Below are positions 37,498 through 47,700 of a stretch of 64,000 bases of DNA, one piece after another. The stretch spans positions 930,001-994,000 of the forward strand of contig JAHYIO010000006.1 in assembly GCA_020543525.1 (NCBI GenBank), read 5' to 3'. The translations under genes were made by a program, and so were the position numbers. This stretch comes from Coriolopsis trogii. Taxonomy: Eukaryota > Basidiomycota > Agaricomycetes > Polyporales > Polyporaceae. The stretch's first letter is position 1. Each line of letters begins with the position of its first letter. Under the pieces are notes generated by a model. It searched no databases. It was given only the letters and a program-made list of their open reading frames with translations, and was not told where the DNA came from.

Positions 37498-38622
37498 TTA
37501 GTTCAGGCCCTCCTTGGGCTTCTTCCCCAACAACGCATCGCGGGCTTTCAAAATCTGGCGTATCAAGGAATCCAACACGCGCACGTTTTCCAACACGCGC
37601 ACGTCTTCCAACACGCGCATGTTTTCCGACACGCGCACGTTTTCGATGCCCTCTGTCTCGGTCATAGGCACTTCACCCAGATTGGGAGCAGACGCGATGC
37701 GACGGGGGAACGTAGAAGGGCCGGGTTCAAAGTCGATATGCGACGTGGAGTCGTCATCAACAGGAGACAGAAGAAAGCTCGGCATTGGGGAGGACGAGGA
37801 CGGCTTGCTTCGAAGATCCATGATCGGTTGGGCAATCGGGTGACGTGGCGCGGACGAGGAGGCAGTCCCCATCTGGGCTGCTGGTACAGCGGTCGATGTG
37901 TTGGATGCGGACTCGAGCTCGGATCTGGATATGGCTGTGGACCCCGCGGACAACCCTCCATTCGAGTCCTTTATAGACTTCCGCAGAGCCTCGAGTAGCT
38001 CTTCTTGCATCTTCTTGAAGCGTGCATCCAGTTTCTCGTCGAGTCTCCTCTCGAAATCGGCGAACTTCGTATCGACCTTCTTCTCGAGCTCGGTGAACTT
38101 CGTATCGAACTTCTCCTCGAGCTCGGTGAACTTCGTATCGAACTTCTTCTCGAGTTTGTCGACTCTGTTGGTGACGCCGTCGATCTGACTCTCGACGAAC
38201 GTGCGCATGTTGGTCCCAAGTTCCAACCCCACCTCCTCTGGCCACCCGTGCACAGAAGATCGTTCGCTGCGACTATCGGACGCAGTGATGGGGTCGGAGT
38301 CGCCCGTACGTCTCGAAGAGGTTGTCGCATCGTCCGCATCGTCGGACGAGCGCGAGGAACGGACAGAATTGCGAGGGGACCTCTGTGGGCCCGGGGGCGG
38401 AGTAAGGGAAACAGCAGCTGCTGAATGTCAATACGAGCGGTAAATGCGAGGACAACCCAACTCACGCAAGGTTTTCAGACCAGGATTGGACATGGTGAAT
38501 CGGAGAGTGACGGTGTGCTGGGGGGTGTGGAAGACGAGAGGGAGGGTGCGGAGGATTAAATGAGGACGCCTTGGCCGGAATTTGTCGATGCTATCTTTCG
38601 CGCCTTTTGCTTTGGGTGCCAT
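37498..38622 (-). CDS. Tandem coiled-coil protein B
   Basis: Exon 1 (38466-38622, 157 nt, phase 1) encodes MAPKAKGAKDSIDKFRPRR and RTLPLVFHTPQHTVTLRF. A 45-nt intron (38421-38465) is followed by exon 2 (37498-38420), giving 359 residues. Exon 2 starts with a Pro/Ser-rich linker (SLTPPPGPQRSPRNSVRSS), then a coiled coil of 11-residue units KFDTKFTELE(E/K) repeated with decay (38040-38165), a Ser/Pro-rich segment, and a C-terminal array of ENVRVL-type hexapeptides (37570-37644) before a basic helix (RQILKARDALLGKKPKEG). Same architecture as gene A but different repeat units. Same strand, about 1.1 kb upstream of A. No known family or catalytic motif. Role unknown; self-association is likely. 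Confidence 0.8.
37570..37644 (-). repeat. 18-nt tandem repeat encoding ENVRVL-type hexapeptides in gene B
   Basis: Four to five units with the core caacacgcgca on the + strand encode ENVRVS, ENMRVL, EDVRVL and ENVRVL. Confidence 0.8.
38040..38165 (-). repeat. 33-nt tandem repeat encoding 11-residue coiled-coil units in gene B
   Basis: Units with the core gaacttcgtatcgaacttc on the + strand encode KFDTKFTELEE and KFDTKFTELEK, then decaying copies. An 11-residue period suits a hendecad coiled coil. Confidence 0.8.
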
Positions 38623-38764
38623 TTTGGACGGACAAAAGGAGGAGTGCAGTGACGGAAAAGGGTACGATGACTCGTGGAGAGAGAACGAGAAGTACACGAG
38701 GCAACGAATACGATCGGCGGAGTCGTGTGGTCCTAGGATGTTCCCACAGAGATGCCCGTCTGAT
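38466..38764 (-). repeat. Segmental duplication, copy at gene B (promoter plus exon 1)
   Basis: Partner of 36243-36541. The conserved block covers exon 1 and about 140 nt upstream of the ATG, then similarity stops abruptly. Confidence 0.85.
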
Positions 38765-39086
38765 TCGTATCAGTTCACCACAGAACGCGTGAGGACGGAG
38801 ACGGAGAGCCAAGGAAGCGTAGAAGGTAGGGAACGAAGGGGAAGAGCGGTACCAACGACAGTAGAGACTGCAGCAGAGACAGGCAGACTGAGAGTACTTA
38901 CCAGGGCAATAGACAGCGCGCACTCTGCTGGCGCCGAGTCGCGGACATGTCCTTACGTAATCCTTCGCACGCTGCAGTCAGAGCATTGGCCAGACACTCG
39001 CAGTGTTGCACTCTTACTCGCCTCTGCCTCTGCCAGTTCGTCTGTTCCACGTCCTTGACTCGTTCTTATCGCCGCGGTCGACCATC
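38623..39086. promoter_or_regulatory. Divergent promoter region between gene B and SPP2
   Basis: 38623-38764 belongs to the duplicated block. The rest holds nothing recognised. Confidence 0.45.
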
Positions 39087-40439
39087 ATGGCCTCCAGCGC
39101 AGACGGAAAAGTATCTTTCACGATTCGCCGCCCTACCCCGGTCTCGCGTGCGGAGTCAGATTCGGACTCTTCTAACTTCAAAGTACCCACTCTACCTCGC
39201 CATCTCTCGGGTGCGAGCACACCCAACAGTCCACTTGCCCGCAGCAAGCCATCATCACCCAAGTCCCGTACCTACAGCGAACGCGACAGCTCAGATGAAG
39301 GCTCGGAGGCAGAGGACGAACTTGTGACTGCGTTCGACAAGTTTGGTGCACAGCGGTGTGTCTCCTTAGTGTTCACATCCAGTTCGGGTCCTCAACTCAC
39401 AGTAGCCCCCTCCCCTGGCAGGTTACATGAAAAACCGAAGCCGCAGGGCCCGCTCGTTATCCCCGCACTCAAGAACAAAGACTGGCGCGAGCTCGCACGC
39501 AAACGCAAGCAGATTTACCTCCCGCCCAGCGCAGCAGCGACCACAGGGGCCGACGGGAGCGTTGGCGGGCTTGGCACGCGTGATACTATCAACTCGGGGC
39601 CACAGTCCTCTGGCCTCCAGGTCCGGAAGCGCGTTAAGCTCGAGAACGACGAGGACGCTACCATGCCTGATGCCGACTCTACCCTCCAGCCGGCGCCCGC
39701 GTCGGAGACGAAGGAAGAGGAGACGGACGATCAGAAGGCCCTGCGCGCTATCCTCGCCAGCGCCGCCTCGGGGGATAATGGGGGCTTGGACGGTCCACAG
39801 ATCGACATCATCCCTGCTGTGACCGAAGATGACGCGTACAAGCAGGACGTTGAGGAGCTCCCCGAACCTGCCACGCTCGAGGACTATGAGCGGGTGCCGG
39901 TGGCGCAGTTCGGCGCAGCCCTCCTGCGAGGGATGGGCTGGAAGGAAGGGACGTCTGCGAGCAGGAAGAACAAAGGCCTTGTCGAGCCTTGGCTCCCGCA
40001 GCAGCGACCCGCACTGCTTGGTATCGGGGCGAAGGAGAGGGAAGTGTTTGACGATGGGAGCAAGAATAAGAGGGGCGCGAAAGCGCGTCCGGAGAAGCGG
40101 TACGTGCCGGTGGTGAAGAAGGAGAGGGAGTTGAGGGAGAGCTCACGACGTCCGTCTCGCTCGCCCTCACCTGGCCGGCGAACTGAGCGTGACGGGAAGC
40201 GCGATGACCGCGATCGTGACCGCAGCGAACGTCGCAGGGATGGGGACGGTCGTCGAGATGGCGAGAGGAACCGATACAAGGATCGCGAACGGGACGGAGA
40301 CCGACGGCGAGGCGATGACGACTCTCATTCGTCCCGCAAGGACAGAGATCGAGAGTACGACCGAGAGAGGCGGAGGGACCGGTCGAGGTCCAAGGATCGA
40401 TACGAGTCGTCGAGAAGGAGGGACAAGGACCGTTATTGA
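39087..40439 (+). CDS. SPP2: Pre-mRNA splicing factor Spp2 (G-patch type)
   Basis: Nuclear spliceosome factor. In yeast, Spp2 binds and activates the DEAH helicase Prp2 for the first catalytic step. The signature Spp2/GPKOW G-patch is clear: YERVPVAQFGAALLRGMGWK (about 39885-39945), followed by NKGLVEPWLPQQRPALLGIG. The N-terminus has TIRRPTPVSRAESDSDSS and an acidic stretch (SSDEGSEAEDE). The C-terminus is a long Arg/Asp/Glu/Ser-rich tail (RDRDRSERRRDGDGRRDGER) as in many splicing proteins, longer than in yeast. The start is the ATG at 39087. One intron, 39356-39421, is exactly 66 nt and has no in-frame stop, so retention would only insert 22 residues. 428 residues after splicing. Confidence 0.9.
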   Translation: MASSADGKVSFTIRRPTPVSRAESDSDSSNFKVPTLPRHLSGASTPNSPLARSKPSSPKSRTYSERDSSDEGSEAEDELVTAFDKFGAQRCVSLVFTSSSGPQLTVAPSPGRLHEKPKPQGPLVIPALKNKDWRELARKRKQIYLPPSAAATTGADGSVGGLGTRDTINSGPQSSGLQVRKRVKLENDEDATMPDADSTLQPAPASETKEEETDDQKALRAILASAASGDNGGLDGPQIDIIPAVTEDDAYKQDVEELPEPATLEDYERVPVAQFGAALLRGMGWKEGTSASRKNKGLVEPWLPQQRPALLGIGAKEREVFDDGSKNKRGAKARPEKRYVPVVKKERELRESSRRPSRSPSPGRRTERDGKRDDRDRDRSERRRDGDGRRDGERNRYKDRERDGDRRRGDDDSHSSRKDRDREYDRERRRDRSRSKDRYESSRRRDKDRY

Positions 40440-41785
40440 GGGGATGGCATGAGCACGTACGCCTGTCTCCTATTGTATATTTAGATGAGGACCCGATGTG
40501 GTGTTAACATCGTACGCTACTGGACAGTTTGAAAAGACGGAGGTATGTTCTCTCTCTCTCTCGCCAAAGCTTCCAACCTGTGAATCCGATCCTCCTCGAA
40601 TGTCGTCGCAGGCGGCGGCGGGGTTGTTGTTCCTTGATCCTGGGTTCGGTCTTCTGTCGATCGCGACACAACGGCACGATGGCAGGACTGTGGTATTCAC
40701 GGCTCTATCTTCCCACCTTTCACACCATTTGCCGCCTATCAATCCCGTCTTCGACAAACGTCTCTTCCGGCAGGACCTGCAGTTTCGCCCGCACATCAGG
40801 CGTCTATCTGCTCGTAATGCTTGGAGGACCGGCGAGCGGTAGGTCTGTCATTAGGCTCGTGGTCCATTGAAAGAGCTTCAGAATTTGTGTTCCCCAATCG
40901 GCCCCCTGCGGTCTTTTGGCCTTGCCCGTTACCATCCACCTCCCATGCATACTTCTCGGAATCTCGGAGGACGGACTCATAGTACAAACAGACTGCGGTT
41001 CAAGTGGCTGTACTCTTTGCGACAAGAGTACCTGTGCTCGTGTAAGCATAAATTCTATCACTCACGGATCAGCTTCGAAGTGCGCAGCACATCGAGTCAT
41101 GGTCATGTCATACATGAAGACTCATGGAAGTTGCATTCCAGACCGCGGTATTTCGCGTATTATATATCTGTACTCGCTCAGACTGTATAAGAATCCTCGA
41201 TTGATTAATACACCTTCAAGTCTCGCCAATCAGAAGTATGCACTGCGGTTCAGTGGGGCCTTTGACCGCTGCTACTGGATCTGATAAATAGACGCCTTAG
41301 TATCAGGTATGTCTCACCAGTGTATTACTCTCAGTACCCGAAGGTGGAGGATTGACGAGCGTCTCGCTTACCATCCTGGGTGCTGACCACGCCGCAGTGG
41401 CATAGGCCCGTGGGAACCAAGCAGCGTGCAGCAGCTCAATCTGGCCGTCGTTCATAGTAATTCCACATTTCCATTCTGACTGGGTCTCGAGAACTATGCT
41501 TGCGTCTTGTAACGTCACGGTTTGACTCTCGCCAATCCTCTGAAATTCTTTGGAAAGTCAAGCCTCCAAGACCACGTCCGACGTCATTACTGGAAGCAGT
41601 CTTGGGAAGGTGGTTGAAGGGGTACCGGTTGTGAGTGCGACATCGTACTTGGCGTCGTGAGCAGGTGAACCAGGTAAGGCTCATCTCTTCAGCCGTGTAC
41701 TGGGCGACACCTCTGTGCGATAGATGGCGTCCCACGCCGCATTACGAAGCGGTCTGACTTCACAAACTGACCTATTGCTCTAGCC
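40440..41785. other. Intergenic region SPP2 to the large helical-repeat gene
   Basis: Contains one weak gene candidate from 40600 (listed separately). The rest, about 41060-41785, shows only short domain-free ORFs. Confidence 0.4.
40600..40842 (+). CDS. Possible small unrecognised gene
   Basis: An open frame starts MSSQAAAGLLFLDPGFGLLS and runs to a TAG at 40840-40842. A donor-like GGTAGGTC overlaps the stop, and a second open stretch follows at about 40880-41040, including a frame with CGSSGCTLCDKSTC. Composition is protein-like but no family is recognised and the - strand is also open here. It could be a small gene, a 3' UTR of SPP2, or chance. Confidence 0.2.
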   Translation: MSSQAAAGLLFLDPGFGLLSIATQRHDGRTVVFTALSSHLSHHLPPINPVFDKRLFRQDLQFRPHIRRLSARNAWRTGER

Positions 41786-44700
41786 ATGTCTTCTGGAACC
41801 AAGAAACCTGCTGGAAGCAGGCCCCTGCCGCGTCGCCTCTTCTCCCTGGACTCGCTCAAGAAGCAGCGCAGCGGCTCCGAGTCAGAGTCCGCTTCCGTAT
41901 CAAGTCCTGGCTCTCATTGGCGCAAGCAATCCGCCGCGTCTTCCAACCTACTGTCACTCTCGGAAAAGATTGAGGAGGGCATTGACCCGTTCGCCGATAC
42001 AGCGAATGGAACATGGACGGAGAAAGGCGTTGTGCAGTCACCGCAAGAGGAGGACGGGCCCCCATTCGGCGAGGAGGATGCAGCTACCCCGAGGCCTCCC
42101 GAGACACCCGCGACGGCGCGCCCGAACCCTCGTCAAGCCCGCGCGAACATACCGCATCTGAATCTGGGAGGTACGCTCATTGCTTCAGTGAACGACCCCG
42201 ACGCGCCTCCACCCTCCCCCTCTCGTCGACGATGGGACACCCTTCGATCCCACGTCCTACCCTCGTCGTCCTCAACACGTTCACAAACTCCCCCTCCCCA
42301 GCCTTCTGGGGTCCCCGACACCCCGTCTAGTGTTGCCACTGCGACTCCGTCCACTGCCGCAACCGCACGACCCTCCACCCCCCGAGGATATCGCTTTGGG
42401 CAGAAACGCTCTATGCGACATGTCGTCGACCAGGTTCGCGATGTTGCCCATGACGAAGGCAGACGACTGGCAGAGGATATCCGCAAGGCATGCATGATGG
42501 TGCGCTTCGGTGAAGTCTCCACTCGCACGCAGAAGACGGAACCTGTGGTGCAGAATACCCTAGGGTCAACCCTTCATTTGCCGTTCCTTGCGTCCTCCAA
42601 CGCGTCAGTAGCGGCTGCAAGCAACGGCGGAACGGCCCACACTAGGCAGATGACCGGAGGTGGGCTCAGACGGCCTCAAAGTGTTGCATCACTAGGGTTC
42701 GGTTCCCGCGCTGCGCCCACAGTCACGCACATCGCGAGGGCGCTGACCTCTTCCACGTCGATCAATCGTCCAAAGCATTTGCCATGTGAGACACAAGTTC
42801 TGGCTGCGTTGTTGGTACCGTTCCTTGGTCCATATAGCAATGAACAAGTTGCTGTTGAACAACAAACGGCTGTAGAGACCTTCGAATACGCGATCAGGAC
42901 ATGGAAGGCCCCCTCGAGCGAGGTGAGTTTGTACGCTCGATTGTGTACTCCTTGCTAACGCTTGAATCCAAATAGGCGGAGCTCGATCGTTGCATATGGT
43001 GCTGTAAAGCGGCCTCTGTTTACTCTCGCTCACGGATGCGTATTATTGGCACCTTGTCATCACTTCTGTTCTCTCGCGACAAGACATTCGAGGTTGAGAC
43101 GCCTGCTATCCTCCAAACGCTACTTCAGTGCCTCTTCTCGTTGCTGGCCATATTACAGACATCCCCAGATTCGACCGCCGAGGCGCAATCTGTCGCTGGC
43201 TACATAGCAGCAATCAAGAGCGGGCAGAGCGGGACACCTGCACAACAAGCTTTGGAGAAGGAATACGGGGTGAGACACTCGAAAGACGATAGTGACGAGA
43301 TGATCAGAGGAATCATCGTTGCCGAATCTGTTATCGGATGTCTAGAAGTCGGATCCGAGGCTTCGCGGAGTTGGACACTTCACCATCTCGTAGAGGTTCG
43401 TTCCGCAGGCATTGTCAATCGTCAATCCGTCTAGGTTGAACTGACCATGTCGCAGGAATACTGGACGTCATCTGACTCGTCCACCTTGCTTTCGCCTCTC
43501 CTTACCACCATGACTTGGCGCAAGCTGAAGACATTCGTGCACTCCTCCGTGTCTCTACTCTTAAACTGGACTGGCGATCCTCGTAGGGCGGTTGAAGATG
43601 CAGGTGTCATCATACATCTCCTGCGTACGCGCATTCTGCCAGAGGTTGAGGCTATGCGAGACGATGCGTTCGCTATCGTGGGCGAAATCCAGAGTAGCGT
43701 GATCCGGCTTGTCTTAGAGCTGCTTTGCGTTCGGGGCAGCAGCGATAGAGAGTATGTTATGCTCTACTTTTGCCACTGGGTACAGGAGAGCGGCAAATGG
43801 CGTCAAAGTGTGGAGAATTCGTTGCGAGAGTTCGTACGTGCCATCTCTCCTTGTCTTCCGTTATCCTACTCTTATCTTAGCCATAGATTGCCCATGACGA
43901 GTGGTCAGTTATCCTTCGGCTCATGCCCATCCTCGAAGAGCTCCCAGAAGACATACGGACATCTCTTATTCCGCGATTGCTACCGTCTATCAGCGAGGTA
44001 CAGCATAATTTGCGTCGTGCTTCTCAGTGCTTATGACTGATCCTTTTTACACAGCGACTTGTGTCTGATCCGCCCGATTACCCTTGCGCACCCCTATCAG
44101 ATTTCCTCGAATCTGCAGCAATCAGCTGCCCAAAGGCCTTCTTCAAATCCATCTTCACCTGCGCTGCATCCGTGAAGGAATTGACGATCACGACTCAAAT
44201 TTGCTCGCTGTATGCCATCGCGCGGTTCTACCCTGCGCTATGGACGCATGATCCTCAGATGATGGCCGTCGCACTCATGACAGACCCCGCTGCGTCCCGT
44301 AGCGCTTCGACGCCTGCGACAGCTGTTCCGACTCCTGCGAGAGGCAAAGCGCGGTATGGGCAGATGATGATCATGATAGAGCTCCTCCAGCATCTGAGAA
44401 GAATGCGGCAGTCGAAGGATGCTGCTCTGGTGAGCGACTGTGCAGGTTCAGGCTCAAGATGACAAGCTGATCAAACCCAATGCAGCTTACAGCCACCGTC
44501 AAGTTTGTCGCCTCCTTAGAATCGCGGATCGGAATGTTGATTGAGACTAAGGTATATGCTCCTCGCGTGTTGCTTGTGCTTGTGATTGACGCATTTGCAG
44601 GAACAAAACACCCTGATACCAGGCTCTCAACGGCTTCTCTTCTGTGCGCTGTTCCGCGAGTGTAGGTTGCTCACTCGATCATTGAAACCGTGCGTGGTTC

Positions 44701-47700
44701 CTTCTCTCAACTTGTCAGTCACTCACTTGTCCTCTTGTAGGGCACTGTGGCTTCCCTCGGTTGTAAACTGGACTTCATCATACCTCTTTGCTGAAACTGA
44801 TCCCGACGAAGGCCTTGATGAAGATGAAGCTGTGACTACGCTAAGGAAGCTCGAGGATTTATATGGACAGGCGAAAGCCGGGATAGGAGGCGGAGGTAAG
44901 GTGAGTACTGCCTCTCATCATATACTCTTACCATATGCTAAATGTTCCCAGCGGAGGACGACTGTGTTCGGCTCGTCTAGTGTCGAAGCAAAGTTGTCTA
45001 AAGGCGGACATCCTGACGCTGCAACGGAACCTTTCGATGATCGTATAGCGACTCTTCGGTCCCTGATCGACAAGAAATTCAGCACCGCGTTGGAACTTCT
45101 CGTCGCGGTATCGGGTCTCCTGCAGCCTAATGACTATATGCACCTTGCACCAATTCTGTGGTATCAACACCTTGATGACACAGCTTCTCATGTGGTTGCG
45201 CCAGTAAGGACCATGTTGGTAGGATATATATCTTGTGCTCATCCCAGATTCCAGACTTGCTTCCTGGTCATGCAATGCGCTGAAAAGATTCCCGACGAAT
45301 TCACCGGTCTCATCAACAAGGATCTGACCGAGTGAGTACCACCTCAACTCTGGCAGTGTACCTCAGACTAGGACCTGACGTCTTCATAGTTCAGATGCTA
45401 CTATTCGTCGCAAGGCGGTCCAACGTGTAGCCACGATGGCTAGTTGGCGGTTCCAACTTCTCACACAGGAAGTCATTCTCGATAGGTCTTACCGCCGTCC
45501 TTTCAAGCTCACTAGACCGCCCATTCTATTCGTACCCACCGACATCGGGACGAGTCTGTTCGAGCTCGAGGAGGATCCTAATGACTTCAAGGATAGCAAA
45601 GGACATGTCCTCCCTCAGGAGCTCCGGAGACGCCTCTCGGAGGTAGGCTGGGCAGAGGAGCGTGGCGAGATGGATCCAAAGACGGAGGCTATTAAGACAC
45701 CCATGACTCGCCTGCCAACTCACCAGCTAGACTCCCTCGGCTCTCCTGCGGATGGGGACACTAGTCCACTAGAGTCCCCTAGTGCGAGCCCTAGTCCTGA
45801 GCCTTCGCCGACGCGGTCTTCCCCACGAGAGTCTCCACTCGGAAGGAAGGACTCGACCTCGGGGATGCCAAGCAAGGCCAAGAGGAGACCAGTATTTGTA
45901 GCCACCATGGTGACGTTGTTTCCCAGATTGGCAGCGATGGTGAAGGATAGCGACTTTATAGTCGCGAATACGGCGAAGAACGTTATCCTCGACTTCATGC
46001 GCGACGATCCTCCTATGCTCTCCCGAGCGGTCTTCCATCGCCTCTCTGAAGATTCTGCTGGCCTCGTGTCCGCGATTACAACACTCCGCGACTTTCTACA
46101 CTGCGAGCCTACGTTACCTCCAGCAGTTGCTCATCATGTTTTAAACCACCTTACCGGTTACCTGAAGTCGGCGATGCGACAGACGGATGGCCACAATCCT
46201 CTGTACGGCTACGGTTACAGCATCCCGGTGCTCGCCAAGCTGGTTCCACAGGTCAGCAAGATGTCGATGCGCGACATTCGTCGTGCGAAGGTGGATATGC
46301 TGCTCATACCCTCAGGTTCATTGTGGTGGAACGACACGACATTGCCTGGACCCATGTTTCCCAGGTCGTTGGGGGGTAACTATAATCCATTCGACACCCT
46401 TCCGGCGCCGATTGTCTGGGTCACCATGGTCAGGACGGCTCAAAACTTACTGTTCTTGAACATCCTCAAGCGCAATGCTCAAGACGTGAAGGTGTTCAGG
46501 AAGAACCTCTCGACGCTTGTTCTGCCCGTCAACTTCGACGACCATCATCAATCCGCCATCCCGATGACCGCGTATATCCCGTTCCAGGACATGCATCGAG
46601 CGCCGCCGAGCATGGCTCTGACGGCGTTGTCGCTCACTCTCGCGCGCAGTCACTTGCTGCTCCTCCATCAGGTCTTTCGCTCCATGTCTAGGCACCTGAA
46701 CGATCGTGAAGAGTTGTCATTGCTGTTGGACGGAATCAATCGTATCCTCCTTGCTCATGGCGACGATGTGGGGATAGTCGCTCAAGCGATGCTCAGTAAG
46801 CAACCTCTTCTCAGCTTCAATGCTATATTCACCCGGTCCTCAGATTACTTGGTGGCCAGTACGCGCTTCAGGCGACTCTACACGTCAGGCGGTGGCTACA
46901 CCATGTTTATGCCTGCTGTCGTCAAAGTCTATTGCGAGGCTCAGTCTCATCCCAGTATCAGGGCGATCATCGAGTTCTCTGTGAATCGATTCTACGCCCT
47001 GCATCAGGAATCCTTCATGTTCCAAACATGCGACGTCATGTCGAATGTGGTGGCTTTGCCGGGAGTAGACGGACCCGCATTATGCGAGGGTATTTTCACC
47101 CTTCTCGCTACCCTCAAGGGCGCAGCACCGATCAACCATCCCGAGGTGTCTGGACTGAGCGCCCTGACGAAAGTCGAGGAGCAGGAGGCAATTATGGTCA
47201 CAATCGCGGAGAAGGTCCCTCAGGCGTTCCTAGCCTCGGTGCACAGGAATACGCAAGACAAGAACCAAGTGATCGTGGACGTTCCGGACGAGTTTGACAG
47301 CAAAAGACTTGGCCTGGATGATTTGGTCCGCTTGTTCCTCACGGTGATCGCGCACAACCCTACCATTCTACGAGCACAGCAATTCCTCCGTTTCCTCATG
47401 TTCTTGACACCACATCTATATCATTCCGCAACCTCTGCTCGTCTAGTCCTCAGAGACGGTGTCAGCGCACTGAGCTCGATCCTGCTGAATAGAGGCACTG
47501 CGAAGGCAAAGCCCACGGAGAGTGCGTCCCAGCTGGATGAACTCGGCTCGAACGCGGTGTCGCAGACAGGCTTGACCCAGGCTAGTCTTTCGCAATCATC
47601 CGTGCCTAGTGACCTTCTTTCCATGCGGCTAGACTTCCTTTCGCTCGTGGTCAACTTCGCCAAAGCGGGAGGGACTTTATCGCCCCTCGCCTCGCAACGC

